From: Mycobacterium asiaticum DSM 44297
GTDB lineage: Bacteria > Actinomycetota > Actinomycetes > Mycobacteriales > Mycobacteriaceae
Direction of reading: 5' to 3'
Length of the DNA stretch: 64,000 nucleotides
Assembly: GCF_000613245.1 (NCBI RefSeq)
Contig: NZ_HG964937.1
Location: 307,405 to 371,404, forward strand
A model generated the notes under the pieces. The model ran no database searches. It was given only the letters and a program-made list of their open reading frames with translations, and was not told where the DNA came from. The position numbers were made by a program, and so were the translations under genes. Within the stretch, counting starts at the first letter, position 1. Every line of letters starts with the position of its first letter. Of the stretch, positions 36,488 through 45,312 are shown one piece after another.

Positions 36488-38031
36488 TCAGAAGGGTGGT
36501 GGGTCGTCGTTGTCGGGTGGTGGGGGTGGTGAGATTGGTTGTTTTCTGGTGTGTTTGGTGGCTGCGATTGCTTGTTGGTTGAGGGTTCGTTGGGTGTGGA
36601 TGCGGTAGGTGCGGTCTTGGGTGCGGGTGCGTCGGCGTAGCGGCATCATGAGGGTGCGCTGGGGTGCCGCTGGTGGTGGGGTGGGGGTTGCGGGTGGTGG
36701 CTCGGTGGGTTGGCACAGGGTGGGGAAGAGTAGGCGGCTGCCGGGTTGGGTGGTGTAGGTGTGGCCGGTGGGGGCGGTCCAGGTGATGGTGCCGTCGGGG
36801 TGTTGGCGGTCGCGCCATCCGTGTGGTCCGGTCCAGAAAGTTTTGAGCAGGTGGTGTTTTCGGCAGAGGCATTTGAGGTCGGCGGGGTGGGTGGGTCCCC
36901 AGGGGTAGGCGATGGTGTGGTCGATGTCGGTGGTCCAGGCGGGGGCGTCGCAGCCGGGGAAGCGGCAGGTCAGGTCGCGGGAGCGGATGAAGCGTTGCAG
37001 GGCGGCCGAAGGGCGGTAGCGAGGTTCGGGTGTGGTGTGGGCGAGGGAGTCGAGGGGGGTTTGGGTGGCGCCGGCAGCGAGGAGTTCGGCCAGCAGGGGG
37101 GCGGGCAGGGTGTAGCCGCCCTCGAGGTAGGCGGGGTTGTGTCCGGTGACGGGTTCGGGTTCAGGGTCTGGCGCTGGGCCGAAGTCGGGGGTGAGCGGTG
37201 GGAGTTCGCCGTGGTGCAGGGGGTCGGGGTCGGCGGCCAGGCTGGTGTGGTCGGCGACGACGTGGATGACCACGGAGGTGGCGCGGGCGTCGGTGCGCTC
37301 GCGGTGGGGGCAGTCGGGGTTGTGGCAGGTGCAGGCCAGGTGTTTGCCGTCGGCGGCCAGGGCGCCGAGGGCATCGGCGCGGCGTTGGCCCAGGGTGCGG
37401 GGTCGGCGCCGCAGACGTCGCGGGCCATCGCTTCGAGGCGGCGTTTGAGTAGGGCGGCGTCGATCGCGGACAGGGTGCCCCAGATGGTGGCGGTGCCGGT
37501 GTTGTTGGTGGCGGGGGTGATGATGACGTCGCGCCCGCGCATGGCGGTGCGGGTGCGGCGTGCGGCGGCGGGATCGTGGCGGGTGATCAGGGTGTCGATG
37601 GCGGTGGCGGTTTTGGCGGCCGACAGGGGTCCGTAGCGGGTGGCGTCGGCGGCCAGGGCGGTATCGAGGCGGGCCAGGATGGCGGGGTCTTCGATGAGGT
37701 CGGTGTGCCAGACGATGGTGCTGGCCAGACCCACGGTGATGGTGCCGGCGCCCAGCAGGGCCTGGACGCGGGGCAGTCGGTGGCGTAGGGCGCAGGCCAG
37801 ATACATCTGTGCGGAGGCTTTGGCGTGGCTGATGTGGTGGGCGGCGGCGACCTGGGCGGCCAGCATGTCCCAGTTGTCGCACGACCAGCGGGCGCTGCCG
37901 GGGGGTCCGTCGCGGTGGCGGGTGACCAGTTCGGCGATCGCGCTCAACCGTCGGGCGGCGGCGATCGATTCCGCGGCTGCGCCGGCGGCCATGGCATCGA
38001 TCAGGCCGGCATCATCCACGTCCTCGAACAT
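36488..38031 (-). pseudogene. REP13E12/DUF222 family HNH endonuclease-like protein, frameshifted
   Basis: Read leftward from ATG 38031 (MFEDVDDAGLIDAMAAG) the DUF222 domain runs to ARDVCGADP, then leaves the family frame. The correct continuation (RTLGQRRADALGALAADGK, later an HNH-type CRFPGCDAPAWTTDIDHTIA and CLCRKHHLLKTFW) is in the next frame. One extra base in the GGGG run at 37399-37402 would rejoin them into about 514 residues. This is the 13E12 repeat family of mycobacteria, known in M. tuberculosis as a repeated element and a phage integration target. It may be a true pseudogene or a homopolymer error. Confidence 0.82.
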
Positions 38032-38136
38032 AGGTTCGATGCTAGTGACGCGGCACCGCCCCGGTCCCAGCGAAATCGCAATCTGTGGATAAAAGCCCAA
38101 CTGTGGACAACCGCGCGGCGCCAGTGCAATCAAACG

Positions 38137-39366
38137 TCAGGCGATAGCCCCCGACTCCTTGAGCTCCGCGATCCGGTCCCAGTCCATCCCGAGCTCCATC
38201 AACACGATCTCGGTGTGCTCAGACGCCTGCGGCGCCCGCGTCGTCTCCAGCGGCTCATGGTTGAACTGGACTGGCCCACGAACCACCCGGAACGGTGCGC
38301 CGCCGCTGGCCACCTCGACCTCGGCGATCATGTCGTTGGCAATGGCCTGGTCGTCGGTAGCCAGATCGAGCAGGCTCTGGAACGGAGCCCACTGCCCGCG
38401 CATCGTCTTAAGGTGCTGACGCCAATATTCAAACGGCTTCGCGGCGAACGCCTCAGCAATCAATTCCGCGGCCGCATCGGCGTTCTGGATCAGCGGCAAC
38501 ACCTCGGAGAAGCGCGGATCGTCGGCGGTTTCGGGAATGCCGAGGTGTTCGAAGGTGTCGCGGATCAGGCCGGTCGGGCTGATGATGCACAGGTTGATGG
38601 TGCCGCCGTCAGAGGTCAGGTAGTTGCCCATGAACGGGTTCACCGATGGGGCAAGGGATCCCGGCATGTGCGAACGCATCACCTCGCCGGTCTCCATCCC
38701 TTGGGTCACGCTCGCGCCGGCCGCCCACCACGCGGTGCTCAGCAACGACACGTCGAGCTCGACGGCTTCACCGGTACGTTCCCGATGCAGCAGCGCAGCC
38801 GAGATGCCGCCGGCGATGAACATACCGCCGATGGAATCCCCGAAAGCGGGAATGCCTTGTCCCAGTGCGCCGCCGAGCTCCGCGGGGGTCAATGAGTGGC
38901 CGACGCCGCTGCGGGTCCAGAACGCGGTGCCGTCATAGCCGCCCACGTCACGCTCGGATCCCTTGTCGCCGTAAGCCGAACCGCGGGCGTACACGATGTC
39001 GGGATTCGCCGCTCGGATGTGTTCGACATCGAACTTGTTCTTCTGACGCTGCGCCGGCATGTAATTGGTGAGGAACACATCGGAACTCTTGGCCAGCTCG
39101 TAGATCACTTCCTGTCCGCCGGGCGTGGAGATGTCTATCCCGACACTGCGTTTGCCCCGATTGGGATGCTCCATCAGCGGATGGCGGTCCGGGTCGACCT
39201 GGATGCCGCCCATGTTGAGAAACCCGCGCTGGGTGTCGCCACGTACCGGGTGCTCGACCTTGATGACGTCGGCGCCCCAGTCGGCCAGGATGGCTCCGGC
39301 CGCGGGGACGAAGGTGAACTGCGCAACTTCGAGGACGCGAATCCCCGCCATTACCTTGATCGTCAT
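38137..39366 (-). CDS. family III CoA-transferase (CaiB/BaiF)
   Basis: The 409-residue protein begins MTIKVMAGIRVLEVAQFTFV and shows ADWGADVIKVEHPVRGDTQRG, NRGKRSVGIDISTPGGQEV, SDVFLTNYMPAQRQKNKFD and the mid-protein GDSIGGMFIAGGISAALLHRERTG, in which the Asp of GDSIGG is the expected nucleophile. It should move CoA onto an acid of the pathway or racemise a methyl-branched CoA ester. It is transcribed leftward from the motif region at 39593, with a P450 remnant between promoter and gene. Confidence 0.88.
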   Translation of the reverse strand: MTIKVMAGIRVLEVAQFTFVPAAGAILADWGADVIKVEHPVRGDTQRGFLNMGGIQVDPDRHPLMEHPNRGKRSVGIDISTPGGQEVIYELAKSSDVFLTNYMPAQRQKNKFDVEHIRAANPDIVYARGSAYGDKGSERDVGGYDGTAFWTRSGVGHSLTPAELGGALGQGIPAFGDSIGGMFIAGGISAALLHRERTGEAVELDVSLLSTAWWAAGASVTQGMETGEVMRSHMPGSLAPSVNPFMGNYLTSDGGTINLCIISPTGLIRDTFEHLGIPETADDPRFSEVLPLIQNADAAAELIAEAFAAKPFEYWRQHLKTMRGQWAPFQSLLDLATDDQAIANDMIAEVEVASGGAPFRVVRGPVQFNHEPLETTRAPQASEHTEIVLMELGMDWDRIAELKESGAIA

Positions 39367-39377
39367 CTGGCCTCCCG

Positions 39378-39590
39378 TCACATCGAGTCGAACGTTACCG
39401 GCAGTGCGGTGGGGAAACGGAATGGCTGGCCGTCGATATGCGGATCGTCGTCGGTGACCAACTCGATGTCGGTCAGCCGATCCAATAGGCACTCCAGCGC
39501 CACCCGGGTCTCCAAACGCTCCAGGTGCAAAACCAGCGTGATCAGGCTTTCCTGCCCATTCAGCCGGGCCGGCCCGACATTGCGGAAAGC
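39378..39590 (-). pseudogene. cytochrome P450 C-terminal remnant
   Basis: The leftward frame encodes LHLERLETRVALECLLDRLT then DIELVTDDDPHIDGQPFRFP and TALPVTFDSM, the C-terminal helix L and closing strands of a bacterial P450 (normally just after the haem motif HxCxGxxLARLE). No haem cysteine, I-helix or N-terminal region is present, and upstream the frame reads into the regulon motif. It is a deletion remnant: the P450 body is gone and its promoter-side DNA now abuts the tail. It ends 11 bases before the CoA-transferase start. Confidence 0.75.
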
Positions 39591-39592
39591 AG

Positions 39593-39611
39593 TACCGATA
39601 GGTATACAGTA
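39593..39611. promoter_or_regulatory. island regulon motif, copy 4 (P450 remnant-CoA transferase / crotonase operon)
   Basis: TACCGATAGGTATACAGTA. Its TACAGT (39605-39610) fits a -10 hexamer with ATG 39618 exactly 7 bases further on, so rightward transcription may be leaderless from that ATG. It lies at the divergent boundary between the leftward CoA-transferase and the long rightward operon 39674-46506. Confidence 0.65.
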
Positions 39612-39617
39612 TCTACC

Positions 39618-39674
39618 ATGCGCCCTGCTTCGGCGGTTGTCGCGCGAGCGTTGCACGATGAGGGGACGGTCTGA
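39618..39674 (+). CDS. short upstream ORF (18 codons) coupled to the crotonase gene
   Basis: ATG 39618 opens MRPASAVVARALHDEGTV and stops at TGA 39672-39674, which overlaps ATG 39674 of the crotonase. The ATG is placed where a leaderless transcript from the TACAGT -10 would begin. It may be a leader peptide that couples translation to the operon. No homology is recognised, and a chance ORF of this length is possible. Confidence 0.35.
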   Translation: MRPASAVVARALHDEGTV

Positions 39675-40555
39675 TGAGCACCGACGGCAGCGCGGTTGCC
39701 GAACGGCCGACCGCGCCGGGGGAAGCGGTGCTGTACGAGGTCTCGCCGACCGGCGTCGCGCTGATCACGCTGAACCGCCCGCAGCGCCGAAACGCGTGGG
39801 GCGGGGCATTGACGTCGATGTTCTTCCGCTGCTTGGAAATCGCGGATGCCGACAGCGACGTGCGCGTCATCGTGATCACCGGTAACGGAACGGCGTTCTG
39901 CGTGGGCGCGGACATGGGCGACCTGGGTTCCATCTCGTCGACGACGGTCGAGTCGGCGAACCAGACCGACGTCAGCTCGCTGGTGGCCGAGAAGCATCCG
40001 TATTTTCTGACTCAATTACGCAAGCCGGTGATCGCCGCCATCAACGGGTCGATAGCCGGCATCGGGCTCTCTCTGGCGTTGATGGCCGATGTCCGCTTCG
40101 CCGCCGTCGGAGCTAAGTTCACCACTTCGTTCGCGCGCCGGGGGCTGGTCGCGGAGTACGGTATCTCGTGGATCCTGCCACGGCTGGCCGGCTGGGGTGC
40201 CGCGGTCGACCTGCTGATGTCCGGTCGCACCTTCACTGCCGAGGAGGCTGGCGAACTGGGCCTGGTCAAGGCGGTGGTGCCGGGTGAGCAGTTGCTCGAC
40301 GTGGCGTTGGCGTACGCCGAAGACATCGCGGTGAACTGCGCGCCGAGTTCACTGGCGGTGATGAAACGGCAGCTCTATGCCGACGCAGGTCTGCCGATCG
40401 TCGAAACGAGCCACACCGCCGAGCGATTGATGCACGAGTCAATGACGCGTTCGGATTTCATCGAGGGCATCACCGCTTTCTTCGAGAAGCGCGCGCCACG
40501 ATTTCCACCACTGACCGCTCAGAGCGACGACACTTATGCGAACCGGCAGATTTGA
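39674..40555 (+). CDS. enoyl-CoA hydratase/isomerase family protein
   Basis: The 293-residue crotonase has ALITLNRPQRRNAWGGAL, VITGNGTAFCVGADMGDLGS, AAINGSIAGIGLSLALMADV and ARRGLVAEYGISWILPRLAG. It shares most motif residues with the product of 35635-36486 and is its paralog. It is the first full gene of an operon continuing with amidohydrolase, ligase, amidohydrolase and two acyl-CoA dehydrogenase subunits. A GAGGGGA ribosome binding site precedes ATG 39674. Confidence 0.88.
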   Translation: MSTDGSAVAERPTAPGEAVLYEVSPTGVALITLNRPQRRNAWGGALTSMFFRCLEIADADSDVRVIVITGNGTAFCVGADMGDLGSISSTTVESANQTDVSSLVAEKHPYFLTQLRKPVIAAINGSIAGIGLSLALMADVRFAAVGAKFTTSFARRGLVAEYGISWILPRLAGWGAAVDLLMSGRTFTAEEAGELGLVKAVVPGEQLLDVALAYAEDIAVNCAPSSLAVMKRQLYADAGLPIVETSHTAERLMHESMTRSDFIEGITAFFEKRAPRFPPLTAQSDDTYANRQI

Positions 40556-40568
40556 GAGGACGTCCGCG

Positions 40569-41780
40569 ATGACGACGCTGGATTACCAGGCGATTGACGT
40601 CGACAACCACTATTACGAACCGATCGACTCGTTCACTCGGCACCTACCGAAGGAGTTCAAACGCCGCGGCGTGCAGATGCTGAGCGACGGCAAGCGGACC
40701 TGGGCGGTGATCGGCGAACGCATCAATCAGTTCATCCCGAACCCGACCTTCGACCCGATCATCGAACCGGGATGCTTGGATCTGCTGTTTCGCGGCGAGA
40801 TCCCGGAAGGGGTGGACCCGGCGTCGTTGATGAAGGTCGACCGGTTGGGGAACCATCCCGAATACCAGAATCGGGATGCCCGGGTGAAGGTCATGGACAC
40901 TCAGAATCTCCAAACCGTATTCATGCTACCGACTTTCGCCTGCGGCGTGGAGGAAGCCCTGAAATCGGACATCGACGCCACCATGGCCTCGATGCACGCG
41001 TTCAATCTGTGGCTCGACGAGGACTGGGGTTTCGACCGTCCGGATCATCGGATCATCGCGGCCCCGATCATCTCGCTGGCCGACCCGGCCAAGGCGGTCG
41101 AGGAAGTCGAGTTTGTCCTGGCCAGGGGCGCCAAGATGGTGCTGGTGCGTCCGGCTCCGGTGCCCGGTCTGGTCAGGCCACGGTCGCTGGGCGACCCGGT
41201 GCACGACCCGGTCTGGGCTCGACTCGCCGAAGCCGGTGTGCCCGTTGGCTTCCACTTGAGCGACAGTGGTTATCTGGCGATCAACGCGTTGTGGGGCGGC
41301 AAGGCCACCTTCGAGGGATTCGGCAAGAAGGATCCGCTCGACCAGGTGCTCCTCGACGACCGGGCGATCCACGACTCGATGGCCTCGATGATCGTGCATC
41401 AGGTCTTCACCCGTCATCCGAAATTGAAGGTCGCCAGCATCGAGAACGGTTCGTACTTCGTCTACCGGCTGATCAAGCGACTCAAAAAAGCCGCGAATAC
41501 CGCCCCCTACCATTTCAAGGAGGACCCGGTGGCGCAGCTGAAGAACAACGTCTGGATCGCCCCGTACTACGAGGACGATGTGAAGCTGCTCGCCGAGACG
41601 ATCGGTGTGGAGAAGATTCTGTTCGGCTCCGACTGGCCGCACGGTGAGGGGCTGGCCGATCCGATGGCCTTCACCGCCGACATCCCGCAGTTCCCCGAAT
41701 TCAGTGCCGAAGACACCCGTAAGGTCATGCGAGACAACGCACTAGATCTTCTCGGTGTGAACATCGCAGCGTCGGTTTAG
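40569..41780 (+). CDS. amidohydrolase family protein (TIM-barrel metal hydrolase/decarboxylase)
   Basis: The 403-residue protein opens MTTLDYQAIDVDNHYYEPIDSF, where DVDNHYYE replaces the classic DxHxH metal motif, and has FHLSDSGYLA, VASIENGSYFVYRLIKRLKK and the C-terminal metal Asp in ILFGSDWPHGEGL. This is the amidohydrolase_2 group that includes ACMSD-type decarboxylases. Mycobacteria carry many copies next to fadD/echA genes with unknown substrates; ring-opening or decarboxylation is likely. GAGAGGA precedes ATG 40569. Confidence 0.87.
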   Translation: MTTLDYQAIDVDNHYYEPIDSFTRHLPKEFKRRGVQMLSDGKRTWAVIGERINQFIPNPTFDPIIEPGCLDLLFRGEIPEGVDPASLMKVDRLGNHPEYQNRDARVKVMDTQNLQTVFMLPTFACGVEEALKSDIDATMASMHAFNLWLDEDWGFDRPDHRIIAAPIISLADPAKAVEEVEFVLARGAKMVLVRPAPVPGLVRPRSLGDPVHDPVWARLAEAGVPVGFHLSDSGYLAINALWGGKATFEGFGKKDPLDQVLLDDRAIHDSMASMIVHQVFTRHPKLKVASIENGSYFVYRLIKRLKKAANTAPYHFKEDPVAQLKNNVWIAPYYEDDVKLLAETIGVEKILFGSDWPHGEGLADPMAFTADIPQFPEFSAEDTRKVMRDNALDLLGVNIAASV

Positions 41781-41788
41781 CGCCGCCG

Positions 41789-43417
41789 ATGAGTGAATGG
41801 ACGATCGGGGCCGTCCTGGATGCGGTCGCCGACGCCGTGCCCGATCGGGTCATGACGGTCTGTGGCACCCGCTCCAGCACGTTCGCCGAATCCGCCGAAC
41901 GGACGCGCCGACTGGCTAACTTTCTGGCGCACCGGGGTTTCGGCGCTCACGCCGAGCGCGCCTCCCTACGGAACTGGGAATGCGGTCAGGACCGGGTTGC
42001 GCTGATCATGTACAACGACCTGTATCCCGACCTGGTAATCGCTTGCCTCAAGGCGCGGGTGGTGCCGGTCAACGTCAACCACTACTACACACCGCGGGAA
42101 GTGGCCGAGCTACTGGCCTACGTCAGGCCGCGCGGCATCGTCTATCACCGCTCGTTAGGCGCCAAGTTTGCCGACGTGTTGCCGGCCGGCGCAGAGTTGC
42201 TGATTTCGATCGACGACGGCACTCCATCTCCCGAGCTCGCGGGTGCCGTCACCCTGGAAGATGCTCTAAAGCAGGGTGATTCGGATCATCTCGAGGCGCC
42301 GTCCCCGGACGACCTGTTGATGATCTGCACCGGAGGAACGACGGGGCGGCCCAAGGGCGTGCTGTGGCGGCAGGCCGACATGTACGTCGCGTCGATGAAT
42401 GGCGACGACCATGCCGGCGTCGAGGAAATCCATGCGCGGGCGAAGAATGCGGGCGCGCCGTGGTTCGCGGTATCCCCGCTGATGCACGCCGCGGGCATGT
42501 GGACCGCGTTCTCGGCCATCCTGTCCGGGCAGACGGCTGTCCTCTACGACACCCAGCGAAAGTTTGATCCCGCGGCGGTGCTGACGATCGCCGAACGCGA
42601 AAGGGTCGGCCTGATGACGATGGTCGGCGATGCCTACGCCGCACCGCTGGTCGACGAGCTCGGCCGCCGCGACTACGACCTGTCCGCGCTGTTCGCCATC
42701 GGCACTGGTGGTGCCGCCACCAACGTCAAACATCAACGGGCCCTACTGAAGTACCTGCCGCACATCACCGTGATCAACGGTTACGGGTCTTCGGAAACCG
42801 GCAACATGGGATTCGGGCACAGTCGCAAAGGCACCCAGGCAGATACCTTCACGATCAGGGCCGGGGGCCTGGTGCTGTCGGAGGATTACCGCCGGTTTCT
42901 GGCACCGGGTGAACCGCAGATCGGCTGGGTAGCCCGCACCGGTCGAATTCCGTTGGGTTACTTCGACGACGAGGCTGCGACGGCCAAGACATTCCCGGTC
43001 GTCGAGGGTCGCCGGGTGGTGATATCGGGCGACCGCGCCTCGGTGGACGCCGATGGGACGCTGCGGCTGTTCGGGCGGGACTCGCTGGTCGTCAACACCG
43101 GCGGGGAGAAGGTGTTCGTCGAAGAGGTTGAGGAAATACTGCGGGCGCACTCCGCCATCGAAGATGCCCTCGTGGTCGGCCGCGACAGCGAGCGGTGGGG
43201 CCAGGAAGTCGTGGCGCTGATCCAAGTGCGTGCGGGTGCCGATTTGGATCCCGACGCGGTGCGCACACACTGTGCGGCCGGGTTGGCAGGGTTCAAGGTG
43301 CCCAAGGCGTTTATCGTGGTAGATCGGGTGCGCCGGCTGGGCAACGGCAAAGCCGACTACCGCTGGGCCAAACAACAAGCTGAAACGGTAAGCATGGCAA
43401 GGATATCCGGAAAATGA
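41789..43417 (+). CDS. AMP-dependent acyl-CoA ligase (FadD-like)
   Basis: The 542-residue ligase has P-loop MICTGGTTGRPKGVLWRQADMY, NGYGSSETGNMGFGHSRKGTQ, GRIPLGYFDDEAATAKTFPV and the lysine region RVRRLGNGKADYRWAKQ. The ring-substrate-type P-loop ending LWRQAD is shared with the ligase at 52280-53917, to which it is clearly paralogous. It is 8 bases after the amidohydrolase stop and overlaps the second amidohydrolase by 4 bases. Confidence 0.92.
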   Translation: MSEWTIGAVLDAVADAVPDRVMTVCGTRSSTFAESAERTRRLANFLAHRGFGAHAERASLRNWECGQDRVALIMYNDLYPDLVIACLKARVVPVNVNHYYTPREVAELLAYVRPRGIVYHRSLGAKFADVLPAGAELLISIDDGTPSPELAGAVTLEDALKQGDSDHLEAPSPDDLLMICTGGTTGRPKGVLWRQADMYVASMNGDDHAGVEEIHARAKNAGAPWFAVSPLMHAAGMWTAFSAILSGQTAVLYDTQRKFDPAAVLTIAERERVGLMTMVGDAYAAPLVDELGRRDYDLSALFAIGTGGAATNVKHQRALLKYLPHITVINGYGSSETGNMGFGHSRKGTQADTFTIRAGGLVLSEDYRRFLAPGEPQIGWVARTGRIPLGYFDDEAATAKTFPVVEGRRVVISGDRASVDADGTLRLFGRDSLVVNTGGEKVFVEEVEEILRAHSAIEDALVVGRDSERWGQEVVALIQVRAGADLDPDAVRTHCAAGLAGFKVPKAFIVVDRVRRLGNGKADYRWAKQQAETVSMARISGK

Positions 43418-44268
43418 GCCAGCAAGGTGCCCGGCCCGTGATCGATTGCCTGGTCAACGTCCACTTCGGGGAGACCGAGGCGCAGCCCGAGTTCATGAAG
43501 CGAGTTCGCGACGACTACTTCAAGGGGCCGGCGTCGATGTTCGACCCGGTGGATCTCGCCGAACTGCTCGACGAGATGGACCAACAGGGGGTCCAGAAGG
43601 CCATCCTGATGGACAACCTCGCGAAGCCTTCGGTCACAGCGCGCAAGTTCGCCGATGCGCGCCCGGACCGCTTCGCCCTGGCCATCGGCGGCGTCAACCT
43701 GCTGCGTCCGGTGGCATCGCTACGGGAACTGACTGCGACGGTCGCCGATCTACCGGTGGCGTACACGGTCGTGGGCCCGAGTTTCTGGGCCGACGGCATC
43801 TACCCGCCCAGCGACGCCGTCTATTACCCGCTGTATGCCAAGTGCGCCGAGATCGGCCTGCCGCTCTGTGTCAACACCGGGCTGCCGGGTCCGCCGATTC
43901 CCGGAGAGGTCCAGAACCCGATCCATTTGGACCGGGTGTGCGTGCGGTTCCCCGAACTGAAGCTGTGCATGATCCACGGCGCTGATCCCTGGTGGGACAT
44001 CGCGATCCGGATGTTGATCAAGTACCGCAACCTGCGGCTGATGACCTCCGCCTGGTCGCCGAAACGACTGCCGGACAGCCTCGTTCACTATATGCGCACC
44101 CGGGGGCCCGGCAAGGTGATCTTCGCCTCCGACTGGCCGGTGCTGCGCCAGCATCGCGTCGTTCCAGAGGCCAACGCCCTAGACCTACCCGCCGAAGTGC
44201 TGGACAACTACTTGTACAACAACGCCAACGAGTTCTTTTTCGGCGCTGAGAAGAATCAGGAGCAGTAA
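43414..44268 (+). CDS. amidohydrolase family protein (amidohydrolase_2)
   Basis: The 284-residue TIM-barrel protein is shorter than its neighbour at 40569. It has VIDCLVNVHFGETE at the N-terminal metal position (only one His), LPLCVNTGLPGPPIPGEVQ, LKLCMIHGADPWWDIAIRML with a conserved His, and IFASDWPVLRQHRV with the C-terminal Asp. Decarboxylation or hydrolysis of a pathway intermediate is likely; the substrate is unknown. It overlaps the ligase by 4 bases and the next dehydrogenase gene follows after 2 bases. Confidence 0.83.
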   Translation: MSQQGARPVIDCLVNVHFGETEAQPEFMKRVRDDYFKGPASMFDPVDLAELLDEMDQQGVQKAILMDNLAKPSVTARKFADARPDRFALAIGGVNLLRPVASLRELTATVADLPVAYTVVGPSFWADGIYPPSDAVYYPLYAKCAEIGLPLCVNTGLPGPPIPGEVQNPIHLDRVCVRFPELKLCMIHGADPWWDIAIRMLIKYRNLRLMTSAWSPKRLPDSLVHYMRTRGPGKVIFASDWPVLRQHRVVPEANALDLPAEVLDNYLYNNANEFFFGAEKNQEQ

Positions 44269-44270
44269 CG

Positions 44271-45308
44271 ATGGATCGCTACGAATTGCGCCGCGTCGAC
44301 TACAGCCTGAGCGAGGACCACAAGGCTCTGCAGGACGCCTACCGTCAGCTGCTGGAGACCCACTGCCCAATCGAGACGGTGTGGGCCGCCCAGGAGACAG
44401 GATTCGACAAGAGCCTGTGGGAACGATTGTGCGCCACGGGCGCCACCTCGATGGCGGTGGCGGAGCAGGCCGGTGGGGACGGCGCGACGCTGGTGGACTT
44501 GGCGCTGGTCGCAGAGGAGATCGGCCGGGTGCTCGCGCCCGTGCCCTGGATCGACCATGTCTGCGCGGTGCGGTTGGCCGAGCGGCTGGGCGCCGTGGCG
44601 CCGGAGATGGTGGAGGGCAACCGCATCATCGGCATCGAAATTGCGCCGGAACCCGTGTCGGGCCAGCGGCTGATCCCGTCCGCGGCGATCGCCGACGGCC
44701 TCATTGTCCGGGACGGCGACGAGGTGGCGTTGCTGACCTTCGCCACCAGGCCGACGCGGGTGCCCAACCTGGGTCAGTTTCCGATGGCCTGGGTGGATCC
44801 GGACGCTGCGGATTCACGAACGGTGCTTGGCTCGGGCCCCGAGGCGATCTCCGCGTACGGTCGTGCCGTCGACGAATGGCGGGTGTTGACCGCGGCGGCG
44901 TTGACCGGTCTCGTCGGGCAGACCATGACGATTGCCGCCGAGTTTGCCAAGACGCGCTACACCCTCGGTGTGCCCATCTCGACACTGCAGGCCATCTCAC
45001 ATCCTTTGGCCAATATGGCAATTGCCGTCCAAGGTGGCCGTAACCTGGCCCGGCGTGCCGCGTGGTTCCTCGACAACGAGCCGGATGAGCGCCCGGAACT
45101 ACCCGGGTGCGCGTTCGTGTTCATGGCCGAAGAGGCGCCCAAGGCTGCGACCATGGCGGTGCACATCCAAGGCGGCCTCGGTGTGTCCTCGGAGGCAGCC
45201 GCGACGGCGTATCTGGTCCGGGCCCGGGGATGGGCGCTGGCCGGGGGCGATCCGGGCCTCACGGCCAAGCAGGTGGGCCGACTGGTCGCCGAGCGAGAAG
45301 GAGCCTGA
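44271..45308 (+). CDS. acyl-CoA dehydrogenase, subunit lacking the C-terminal GTSE motif
   Basis: The 345-residue protein has the dehydrogenase fold (AEQAGGDGATLVDLALVAEEIG, ATLTGL-type helix AAALTGLVGQTMTIAAEF, YTLGVPISTLQAISHPLANM) but is short and ends AATAYLVRARGWALAGG without the GTSEI-type motif. Together with the adjacent gene it looks like one half of the two-gene alpha2beta2 dehydrogenases (FadE26-27, FadE28-29 type) used in steroid degradation. It has an AGGAG site before ATG 44271. Confidence 0.87.
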   Translation: MDRYELRRVDYSLSEDHKALQDAYRQLLETHCPIETVWAAQETGFDKSLWERLCATGATSMAVAEQAGGDGATLVDLALVAEEIGRVLAPVPWIDHVCAVRLAERLGAVAPEMVEGNRIIGIEIAPEPVSGQRLIPSAAIADGLIVRDGDEVALLTFATRPTRVPNLGQFPMAWVDPDAADSRTVLGSGPEAISAYGRAVDEWRVLTAAALTGLVGQTMTIAAEFAKTRYTLGVPISTLQAISHPLANMAIAVQGGRNLARRAAWFLDNEPDERPELPGCAFVFMAEEAPKAATMAVHIQGGLGVSSEAAATAYLVRARGWALAGGDPGLTAKQVGRLVAEREGA

Positions 45309-45312
45309 GGCA

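Noticed and set aside
36746..37636. Long rightward open frame (296 codons) rich in Gly and Val
   Set aside because: It is the reverse shadow of the REP13E12-type gene, whose DUF222 and HNH motifs are clear on the other strand; low-complexity product with no family pattern.
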